A DNA stretch of 64,000 bases from Dichetophora obliterata. Lineage: Eukaryota > Arthropoda > Insecta > Diptera > Sciomyzidae. Made by a program: the position numbers and the translations under genes. Below the pieces are notes generated by a model. The model did no database searches. It saw nothing but the letters and a program-made list of their open reading frames with translations, and was not told where the DNA came from. Position 1 is the first letter of the stretch, and each line of letters begins with the position of its first letter. Where the stretch lies: NCBI GenBank assembly GCA_963920525.1, contig OY986439.1:209281406-209345405 (forward strand), in the 5' to 3' direction. This document shows positions 34,238-43,855 of this stretch, in pieces.

Positions 34238-34547
34238 AAATGAGCCGTTATATTTGAGAGTGGAATAAGTCCACTTTTTAAAAAATACGAGTTAATGCTT
34301 TCTTTAGTTTGTTAAAAGGATCCCCCTTTTATATTTTTAATCACACATTTAATGGATCAATATAACTTTGCTGTAAAATGTTGTCGAAGAAATATTTTTT
34401 TTTCAAAGTGGAATAAGTCCATTTCAAACAATTACAACTAAAATAATTGCCCGGTCAACAATATTTTTAGTTGATTTTTACATTATTTAAAGTTAAAATA
34501 TATTGTTTTTGCTGATTGCTAATTCAAAAGAGTCTAACATGTGATTG

Positions 34548-34957
34548 GGCGGCCTCGATAGTCTAGTGGTAGCGCGCTTGACTGTCGCACAGGGGTCCCG
34601 GGTTCGAATCCTGGCCGGGCCATGCATGGTCTTACGGTATAACCTTTCTTTCCTTATTTCTTATCAAAGAAACTTTAAAACACGTCAATCTACGACAAAT
34701 AGTTGTAGTTGCTGGTGGTAGGAAAAGTTTGTGGATAGGAACGCTTAGTAACTTGATTTGACTTGGGGGCAAGGCATAACACTTGCTTCAGATTTAATAA
34801 CACATGTTACTACAGCTTCTGCCACATTAAGAACATCCGATATAAAAAAGTTTCATTTGATTACTACCTTCTTCCATTCTGTGGTATCATAACGGATCGA
34901 TAATTCGGTCTAAGTGGGCTGGTCTTAAGACCTGCCGCCACCTTAACCTAACCTAAT
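34548..34957 (+). mobile_element. tRNA-derived SINE, family B
   Basis: The head GGCGGCCTCGATAGTCTAGT includes an A box (TAGTCTAGTGG); GGTTCGAATCC is the B box. A 330 bp unrelated body ends in CCTTAACCTAACCTAA. The acceptor arms pair imperfectly and the homologous body follows directly, so a SINE is preferred to a functional tRNA gene. Confidence 0.75.
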
Positions 34958-35064
34958 ATATCATTGTCCTTGCGCAAATACTTTCTGGCTCAAATCAACA
35001 CCAACCATATTAAAGACTGGCACGGAGCCTTATTGATAGTCATTGCGAAGCAGACTTGTATGTC

Positions 35065-35466
35065 GTCGACCTTTGTAGTCTAATGAAGAGTGCGCTAGAC
35101 TATCAACCCAGAGGTCCCTGGTTCGAATCCAGCCTCGGGCATGGTTCTTTTCACTTTCTTTGTTCTTTACTAAATTTAAGAATTATGGAAAAACTTGAAA
35201 CCCACAACTAAATTGTGGAAAATGTGAAATAGAGGACAGGAACAAGTAAGGGCTGGAAATGCATGCCAAGGTTAAGGCATAACACTAGCCTCGGTTAAAA
35301 GCAATTCAAATTGTACTTCACGGTTGTTTCGGCTAATCAATAATTCACGTATGGTTCTAATCAATTCCTCTAAATAATCTTCCCCTTTCCTTTCAGGTCA
35401 AAGACCATACCTTGTTTGTATAAGGCGCATGCCTTGGTTCTTTGATCTTTTTTTAAAAAAAAAAAA
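35065..35466 (+). mobile_element. tRNA-derived SINE, family A, copy 3
   Basis: Same head (GTCGACCTTTGTAGTCTAAT, B box GGTTCGAATCC) and body as the copies at 12213 and 18150, ending TTGGTTCTTTGATC plus T and A runs. Confidence 0.86.
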
Positions 35467-35721
35467 AATTTATTCCGTAAACCTGTGCTTAAAGAATAGG
35501 CGTTTGAATTTGAATGAAAAATTCGTAGGTTTCATTGGAATTTTTGGTTTAAAGATGTGTAAATCAGATGCGGGTCCTGGTAAAAATAGCTTCAATTACG
35601 TTTGGTAGCAAGCGTTTTATTTATAATCGCGTCTTATTTATTTTGTAATAAAAAGTACCCTATGTCCCAACAAGAGACGTAAGTTACCTACATGCCAAGT
35701 TTGGTGGTGCTTATTTCTTAA

Positions 35722-36243
35722 CCCATTAACCGGGGTTGGGTAGTTTTTACTCATGAACATGCTTCTGCAGGATTGATCATATTTCAGGATTGGTAACAGC
35801 TAAGTGTTAAATTTGTTATTTGTTGCTTTAAGAAAACAAAAAGCTATACATTGTTTTTGGAGTGTGTCAAGAAACTTTTACGTTAATTACTACATTTTCA
35901 AAGACAAACGTGATTAAATTTAAGAATCAGAAAATTTTTTTTTTATCATTTGTAAAAAATCTTATAATATAAAAATGTAAAATCTATCTAAACAAAATAA
36001 CCAACTATACTTGCTATTGGTAGGAAATTCCTGATATAAAACTGTGCTGTCGTTGCAGAAGGAATTTGTGCCCATTTAGAACACATTAACGATGGTTGGA
36101 TATTTTTATACCCATCTCATATCTCAACTACAGTGAAAGGTACAAAGTTAAAATTTGGTGTAATTGTTTCTGTGCTCAATATAAGAAAGCACTTGCAATT
36201 TTAAAGAAATTGTACGCAGCTTTTGGGAGCCGCGGTTAATGGG
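35722..36243. mobile_element. 522 bp piggyBac-like MITE with TTAA duplication
   Basis: CCCATTAACCGGGG at the left and CCGCGGTTAATGGG at the right are inverted repeats, each bordered by TTAA (35718-35721, 36244-36247). TTAA duplication with CCC ends is the piggyBac hallmark. No ORF. Confidence 0.85.
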
Positions 36244-36954
36244 TTAATTATTATTTTTAGCGTTTAAACCCATTTAAAGAATTAAATTCTATAAAAAACA
36301 GAGATTTCAACTTTTTTGCTATTAGTTTGTAGTTAAGCTTATTTTGTTTAAAGTATAAAAGGTTGAAGAAAAAAAATTGGACTTATTCCACTATAAAAAA
36401 AAAATTCTAATACGACGTAAGTCAAAATTATCTATTGTTCAGGAGGCAAAGAAAACTTTTTATTATTTGTATAAAGTTCATACGATAATGTATTGCTTCA
36501 AACGTTCTACCTCCCTTTTTTTCATATAAACATTAAAAACTAAAAAAAGGACGATATGTTATATTTGAAAGTAGTACAAGTCCATAGTGCTTAAAAAATC
36601 GTTTATATTCTTTAATTATTTTATAAATAACTACTGTGTGATAAAAAGTGACCCATTAATAATGATAAGAAGATATCCTGAATCAGTTAATATATGCCAA
36701 TATTTTTAAATTTTAGCAAACGCAAACCTTTAGATATCTCAATATACACAAAAATAGACTTATTCCACTTTCAAATATAACGGCTCAAATATTGACATGC
36801 GAAACAAATTAAATTAAGCCTCACTTTAAAAAACAACCATTTGATGTTAACCATTGAAATTGGAGCAATTTTATGAAAATGCCTAACGGTTATATTCACG
36901 AAATAAGCATTGTCATCAGAATTTTTGCTGAAATCTTCCCTGCTTGCTACTTAC

Positions 36955-37280
36955 CATTTGCGCCACACAAAAGCAATGCCGAAAATTATGAAACGGCACT
37001 TCATTGTAATGCTTGTAGACTTCGTAGAGCCACTCACGCAATGTATCGGCGGGAATGTGAAACTTTTCGATAAAACCCAATTCGACAAACATCGTTTGCA
37101 TCAGATGAATCACATCGGCATCGCTCCATTCGTAAGAATCGAAGGCGGGCAGGCGTAGAGCGGATTTTACCTCATCCGAAAATGTTGTATCACAAATATC
37201 CAGGAAGCGTTTTTTCACATCCTGATGCTTTGGTAGACTGCTTTTGCGATGTGGCGGCCCAAGTGGACGTTTAGATAAGC
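36955..37280 (-). CDS. Pde9: PDE9-type phosphodiesterase, exon with start of catalytic domain (first in window)
   Basis: The 326 nt exon has acceptor TTTTTATTTTCAG and donor GTAAGT on the minus strand. It encodes 108 residues: a basic linker (LSKRPLGPPHRKSS), then VKKRFLDICDTTFSDEVKSA, PAFDSYEW, a helical segment, TLREWLYEVYKHYNEVPFHN and FRHCFCVAQM. The PFHNFRHCF motif holds the general-acid His and the first metal-binding His of class I PDEs. The exon ends in phase 0 exactly where the exon at 17882 begins, so a 19 kb intron separates them. PDE9 enzymes are high-affinity cGMP hydrolases. Upstream exons and the promoter were not identified. Confidence 0.95.
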
Positions 37281-37388
37281 CTGAAAATAAAAACAAAAAA
37301 CAACAAGAACGGTAAATGTAAGTTGAGTTGGTGTGCCAGCAACAAAAATGTAAGAAAGTGAAAAAGAGAGAAAAAACATTATAAAAAA

Positions 37389-37415
37389 GCACACACACAC
37401 ACACACACACACACA
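37389..37415. repeat. (CA)n microsatellite
   Basis: Thirteen or so CA units about 110 bp upstream (in gene direction) of the PDE9 exon acceptor. Confidence 0.95.
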
Positions 37416-37789
37416 ACAGGAAATTAATATAAATAGCTTGCTGCAACAGCTAGTGGAAAATGGCCAGAGCTTAGCTTGCAAAGTGTGAGAGCAAAAAAAT
37501 CAGGTATCTACAAAATAAGAGCAAACATAGCCTGCCACATGCTAATTCTCGCATATTGCAAATCGTCAATGAGCGGAAATATAGCTTTGATTGAATGCGG
37601 AAATTAAATTTAAAATAAAGCTGACTGTAGCCCAAATAGCAGTGGTGCAAAAATGCACACAAAATGTAGAAAAGCTATTGGTGTAAGATTACATGGATTT
37701 TTGACACCATTTTTGACTTCTACAACTACATTTATTTTAAATTTGTTCTAAAATGTCAAAACTAATTAGTGAGTTCGTGAAAAAAATGA

Positions 37790-38420
37790 AAAACGAAATG
37801 TCCCAAAAAATTTCCCTAAAGGGAAATTTCAAAACTGTTCATTAATCACTCCTACCTCATAATTTATATTAAGTTCTGATGAGGAATTTTTAAACAAAAT
37901 TTTTTTAAAAATTTTTTCTTAATATTTTCAACTATAAATGCTTAAATTCACAAAAATAAAACTTAAAATGACATTTTATTTTTATGTTTGTAAAGATTGA
38001 CAACAAGAAAAAATTTCCCAAAAAATTTCCCAAAAGGGAAATTTATAGATTTTATTTAATTCACTCTTTACCTTTTATTTTCGCAAACTTTATTCATTTT
38101 AGTAAGATTTGCACATATGTATACACAATTTATGGTAAGTTCTAATGTACAATTTCCAATCAATTTTTAACAAAAATTGTGAAACTACCCCAGAATATAA
38201 CAAAATGTATAAACTTCATCACTATATTTTTGAAAATAGACAGCAAGAAAAAAATTCGCATAAAATTTCCCTGCTATTTGCATGAATGTACACAATTTAT
38301 ATTATGTGAAATTTCCAAACAATTTTTTTTCAGCGTTTTTAATAAAATTTGTGGAACTTCAGAAAAGTATAAATTAAAATGACCTTTTATTCTTATGTTT
38401 GTAAAGATCGACAGAAAAAT
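37790..38420. repeat. tandem repeat of about 200 bp with TTTCCC/GGGAAA hairpins
   Basis: AATTTCCCAAAAAATTTCCC then GGGAAATTT occurs at 37800 and 38018, with a decayed copy at 38265. ATGACATTTTATTTTTATG recurs near 37970 and 38380. Confidence 0.65.
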
Positions 38421-38948
38421 TGTTCTTCTTGTGATACTAAAGCAACTAATCCGACAGCTACGATAACGTCACAAGAAGTCCCTCTTCCGGAATCTCTAAG
38501 AATTTTGGTTGAAATTTTTTAATAGGTCAAATCTCATAGTGTTATATATCGAGGGCTTACATTTAAAAGTGTCTATCTACAAACACACTAGTTTTCAGAA
38601 AATACTGTTTTATTCGCTAATTAGCAACAATTTTGATGAACCCATCGTCTATAATATTAACAAAAAGTGTCTTTTAAACGCCACAACTAAAAAGTTTCTT
38701 ATATTTTTGCGTTATTTTAGCTGTTATAATAGTTAGACAGTACTGCATTAAAAACCAAATCTTTGTGTTAGATAAAATGTGCAAATAGACACTTTTGGAC
38801 TATATTAAATATAAGGTTCATCATTTAGTAATCAAGGACGTTGTTTCTTACATTTTTAATTTTTTATAAATATTTATTATAAATATCAGAAGCAAGGATT
38901 AAAAAATGAAAGAATTGAATCATAACAGTACGTTTGCAAAACTTTTAC
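38421..38948. other. unexplained region between repeats
   Basis: 38400-38520 contains an open stretch after CGACAG reading CSSCDTKATNPTA, SQEVPLPESLRILVEIF to a stop, with an acceptor-like AG before it. A 75-codon ORF follows at 38509. Neither is recognised; they might be decayed exons of an element on the + strand. Confidence 0.25.
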
Positions 38949-38953
38949 TTCAC

Positions 38954-39160
38954 CTGGCTAAGATTATCGTAAAAGTAGTGATACTTAGACTGAATTACCG
39001 TCATTAGATCCTGTAAATGTTTCCATTTTTTTTGCTGGATTAAGAGTCGATCGGTTTGCAAGAGCTTTGGTTCTTTGCGACCTGAATTTTGCATAGTTCG
39101 AGAAAGAAGTCCCGAATTATCGTGCTCAAAATCCACTTTAAACTTACCGCTAAAAATCAC
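38954..39160 (-). pseudogene. putative element exon ending at a GTGAAG donor
   Basis: The minus strand frame of about 69 residues includes FEHDNSGLLSRTMQNSGRKE, KLLQTDRLLIQQKKWKHLQD and SKYHYFYDNLSQ, with balanced amino-acid usage unlike the AT-driven ORFs nearby. It runs into AG|GTGAAG at 38954/38953, a good splice donor. It abuts an isolated copy of the end of the fold-back element at 32280-33379, so it may belong to a longer coding member of that family. Product not recognised. Confidence 0.45.
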
Positions 39161-39164
39161 GCCA

Positions 39165-39300
39165 AACTTTTTACCACCAAATTAAATTTTAATTTCCATC
39201 AGTGATGCTCCGTGCAAAATTGAACCCAAATCGAATATGGTCATTCCATAATTTTTATTTTTCCAGTACGTTTAAAATGAAATTGCTACTTTATAGTTTT
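39165..39300. mobile_element. lone terminal fragment of the 32280-33379 family
   Basis: Shares TTCCATCAGTGATGCTCC-like, CATTCCATAATTTTTATTTT and ACGTTTAAAATGAAATTGCT with the right end at 33265-33379. Confidence 0.75.
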
Positions 39301-40970
39301 TAAAAAAATCAACTCAAATCTATTGCATCAAATGGCTTTTTAATAATTTACTTGTTCATTTTGATTTTTTTTTCGGGATCTTTGGTTACCCTGACACAGT
39401 CCTAGACAAATATATAGTCTGGTTTTTCAACTTTACTTCTATCTATGCATGACCACTGTAACACTAAAATGAAAATATGATGTAGATAGATAGTTTTGCA
39501 TTCATAAATAAGTATCTTTGTAGATAGAAATATGATACAATACAGAATATATGGTATTATAAATGGGGTATTTTCAATTTAAATTTCACAATAGATGCAG
39601 CTATAGTCAGTGATGAGTTTGGCATCAAAAACATTTTTCGTCAAAATGTTGATAGGCATAATTGAATATAAGCTCTCGATATATTTTAACAAGAAGTTTT
39701 TGGATTTTTTGCTAACATGTCGCAGCAAAATGTATATTATAGGTATATTGAATAGTTTCTCTCATTTCTTCTTTTTCTTACGACATTTTCAAAGTTTTGT
39801 AATGAGTTTTCACAAGATTCTAACAAAAAAAGCTGGTACTTTGTATAAATGGAAAAAAAGCTTATGCAACACAGTATCCACGAGTTAGATGAAAAAATTA
39901 TAAGAACTAAAAATTGGTAATGCGAAGGGAAATATTAATTTTCATCCTCATTTAACATATATCCTTAGTTAAATTTTTTTAATCTTAAATTTCTACCTTA
40001 CTAGAATGCTCATGCATTCATTTTAGAAGCTGAAGAAAAATCTATACATAAAATCATAACTTTTCAACGCCTACATCAACACGCCTCATCCACACCCATG
40101 CAAACACGCATGGGTGTTTTAACACCCCGCTTAAGCTGAAATGGTAAATTTAAATTAACTCTGCTGCATAATCAAACCAGCCCTCGTTCGTTTAGCGATT
40201 TTTAACAGCTTCTTCGAAATAAATATCAAAAGAGATATGTACGCGTTTTTCAGTCGAAAATCCACCTTTTTCTTGGTAGGTCGCGATAAAGCGAATGCTG
40301 AAAATAAAATTCAATAAACTGAAACCAAGCAATAAGCAAACAAAACAAACAACAAATGAGGGTAAATCAGGCGCGTGGACTGGGGTGAAAAAAGAGCGTT
40401 AAATAATCGTTAATTTGCGTTACCAATGCCAAATACTTTGGCCAAATGTCAGCAACAACTGCGTGTCATAGACGTCGTCATCATAGTCGTCGTCGTCGTT
40501 GTGCTTTCAAAATTAATTATCTTTCTTCATTATATTTGTGCGTTGGTTAGGAGCTCTTAATGTCAGTCAGAGGCTCGAGTCACCTGTGGGTGTGGTTAAA
40601 AAGCTGCAGATGAAAGAAAAGAAAATTTGGTGCCGAAATATGGCGCAAGGTTGTATCAACTTTGGACATGGAAATTATTGAACGAACGACTGTTAACTGA
40701 AGCATAAAAATTGCAATAAGACACTGAAAATGTGCCGTATTTGTAAGGAACAATAAACAGTAATATTGTATTGATAAGAATCTTTTGGTTATGCGATTTA
40801 TTTGCTTTTAGTAATTATTTTTTATATTATAATACCTTAAGTATACACATAATTGGAATCTTTTGATTCTTTATGAGGTTTATTTGCTTTAAGTCCTTTT
40901 TTATTGTAAGACTTGTCTTTGCTTAGTTATCAAAAAGAACGTAGTAAGAAAATACATTAAGACTACTACT
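39301..40970. other. non-coding DNA
   Basis: No exon recognised. A short GTCGTCGTC run sits at 40483-40500. Confidence 0.45.
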
Positions 40971-40974
40971 TTCA

Positions 40975-41140
40975 CGTTTAAAAAACAAAAAAGTGATTTT
41001 TGAAAATTTCCCAAAAATTTCCCTTAAAAGTAATTTTTCAAAAACTCTATTTTTAGCTAATTCTTGCAAGAAAAAACACAATCATTCATCTAAAAATGGG
41101 TTATACGAAATTTCCCAAAAATTTCCCTGACGGGAAATTT
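40975..41140. repeat. TTTCCCAAAAATTTCCC hairpin units
   Basis: Two copies (near 41008 and 41111) of AATTTCCCAAAAATTTCCCT followed by a GGGAAATTTC arm or its variant. Confidence 0.65.
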
Positions 41141-41624
41141 CTTGATTTGTATTTGAAACAAACTCATGCAGCGTATACACATAATTTCAACAAAAATATG
41201 GTTTTATTAGCACCCCAAAAAGTGTCCACTATTGAAAATTACAAAACACTTGTGTTTTTTGCAATAAAAAGTTTCAACTCAAGTTGTGTTTATTTTACAA
41301 AATTAAACTTTGTTTGAATTTCCATGAAAATGTTAATATTTTTTTAACTTTCAAACAATTTCCGTTCAAAATAAATTTAAATAAATTTACTATTTTCAGC
41401 AGTTTTAACTTTGAATTGGCCTTAGTTATTTACTTTTTTTGCCAAAATAATAATCTTCTTCGCGATGTGAAGCAAAGCCACGAAAAAAATCCAGCATGAA
41501 AAGTTCAAACTGCTGACATGATCAAAGCGCTGTCCTTGATTATTTTGGTTACTGTTTAAAAGTCCATATGTACAAAATATTTGTAGTTATTAATATTTTA
41601 ATTTCCACATATAAAAGATTTCCC
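41141..41624. other. non-coding DNA
   Basis: Two overlapping ORFs of 71-73 codons have Phe/Asn/Lys-rich translations expected of AT-rich DNA; no domain seen. Confidence 0.4.
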
Positions 41625-43855
41625 TTGAAGGAATTTTTAAAAATTGCTTTTTTAGCAGATTGCACTAAAGAAAAATTTAAAATAATGCTCAGTATGTAAA
41701 CAAAAATTACTTCAAAAAATTTGTTAACTAAATATTTTATTTTGACTAAATATAAAAAACGTTTTTATTGTGAAAATTTTCTAAACTTTCCCTTAAAGTG
41801 CTATATTTTAATATATGGTTTTTCAGCTGTTGCAACCTTTGCCAAGGTCAGATACAACTTATTTTTCTAGTTTTTACAAATTTCCCCAAATTTCCAAAAA
41901 AAAAAAGAAATCTTAAAATATTTATATATCCTGCTGTTCTGAGCTGTTGTGGCTTATTTTGACTTTGTAAGTAAAAGTTATTTGTTTTTTTTAGGCTTTA
42001 ACGGTGCAAGCATTTATTTTTAATGATTATTATAATTATTTGTTAAAACAAATTTGTTGCCTAGGGAATTTTTAAAAATTGCTTTTTTAGCAGGATGTAC
42101 TTAAGATATTTTCTTTTAACTGCAAATAAAAGCAAAAAATTTAATTATTTTGAAAGTTGTGTCAATATTTATATATGCCTTTACCTTTCTATTTAGTTTT
42201 TTATTTTGAAAGTTGTGTCATAATTTATATATATTTTTACTTTTCTATTTAGTTCTTTAGCAAAAAACCCATTTAATGTGAAAATTTTCCAAAATTTCCC
42301 TTAAAGTTCAATATTTTAACATATGGTTTGTTAGCTGTTGCAACCATTGCCAAGGTCATAAACAACTTAATTTTCTTGTTTTTAAAAATTTCCCCAAATT
42401 TCCCCAAAAAAGGACATTTTTAAATATTAATATATCCTACTCTTCGAAGCTGTTGTGACTTATTTTGACCTTTAAGTTAAACTTATTTGTTTTTTTTTTC
42501 GACCTTAAGGTAAACATTGATTTTTTATGGTTATTATAATTATTTGTTAAAACAAATTTGTTGTCTGGGGAATTTTTAAAAATTTCTTTTTTAGCAGATT
42601 GTACTAAAGAAAATTTTAAAATAATGCTCAGTAGGTAAACAAAAATTAGTTCAGAAAATTGGTTAACTAAATATTTTCTTTTAACTAAATATAAAAGCAA
42701 GAAACATTCAATTATTTTGAAAGTTGTGTCATGATTTATATATTTTTTTACCTTTCTATTTAGTTCTTTAGCAAAAAAATCATTTAATGTGAACATTTTC
42801 TAAAATTTCCCTTAAAGTGCAGTATTTTAATACATGGTTTTTTTAGCTGTTGCAACCATTGCCAAGGTTAAAGACAACTTAATTTTCTAGTTTCTACAAA
42901 TTTCTCCAAATTTCCCAAAACAGGAAATTTCTATATATTTATATATCTTGCTGTTCGGAGCTGTTAAGACTTATTTTGACTTTTAAGTAAAAGTTATTTG
43001 TTTTTTTTTTTACCTTTGCGGTAAAACATTAATTTTTTATGATTATTATAATTATTTGTTAAAATAAATTTGTTGTCCAGGAATTTTTTAAAATTTATTT
43101 TTTAAAAATGATAATGAAAATAAATATTTTCTTTTAACTACATATAAAAGCAAAAAATATTTAATTATTTTGAAAGTTGTGTCATAATTTATACATGATT
43201 TTACCTTTCTACTTTCATTTAAATCATTTAATGTGAACATTTTCTAAAATTTCCCTTAAAGTGCAATATTTTTATAAATGGTTTTTTAACTGTTGCAATC
43301 TTTTCTAAGGTCAAATACAACTTAATTTTTTAGTTTTTACAAATTTCCCAAAAAAAGGAAATTTTTAAATATTAATATATTTTGCTGTAAGTAAAAGAGT
43401 TTTGTTTTTTCGGCTTTAACGGTACAAATAAATTTGTTGTCCAGGGAATTTTTTAAAATTGCTTTTTTAGCATATTGTACTAAAGAAATATTTAAATTAA
43501 TGCTCAGTTGTTAAGCAAAAATTAGTTCAGAACATTTGTTAACTAAAAATTTATTTTTAACCAAATATAAAAGCAAGAAATATTTAGTTATTTTGAACAT
43601 TTCCTAAAATTTCCCTCAAAGTGCAATATTTTAATATATGGTTTTTTAGCTGTTGCACGGCCAAATACAACTTAATTTTTAGTTTTTATAATTTTCCCCA
43701 AATTTCCCAAAAAGGGAAATTTTTAAATATTTATTTATCTTGCTGTTCGGAGCTGTTGTGACTTATTTCGACTTGTAAGTAAAAGAGTTTGGTTTTTTTT
43801 CGGCTTTAACGGTACAAACATTAATTTTTTATGATTATTATAATTATTTGTTTAC
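41625..43855. repeat. tandem satellite, five units of about 360-510 bp
   Basis: GGAATTTTTAAAAATTGCTT or variants recur near 41630, 42064, 42570, 43083 and 43446. Every full unit also has AACTAAATATTTT, AAATTTCCCTTAAAGTGC, CAGCTGTTGCAACC, AATTTCCCCAAATTTCCC and GATTATTATAATTATTTGTT in that order. Confidence 0.85.

Larger units (their letters stand above)
34242..36786. mobile_element. 2.5 kb TIR element hosting two SINEs and a MITE
   Basis: GAGCCGTTATATTTGAGAGT followed by GGAATAAGTC at the left is matched inverted at the right (ending AACGGCTC at 36786). AAAT flanks both sides (34238-34241 and 36787-36790), a possible 4 bp duplication. GTGGAATAAGTCCA recurs inside near 34259 and 34422 and inverted near 36380 and 36755, as subterminal repeats. 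No transposase ORF. Its nested insertions make up about half its length. Confidence 0.8.

Noticed and set aside
34548..34625. Functional tRNA gene
   Set aside because: A and B boxes are good, but the acceptor arms pair poorly and a SINE-type body follows; the other tRNA-like heads in the window are also SINE heads.
36916..37446. 176-codon frame extending beyond the PDE9 exon
   Set aside because: The parts outside 36955-37280 are intron: the frame crosses the acceptor (TTTTCAG) and the donor (GTAAGT), and its ends are simple-sequence translations.
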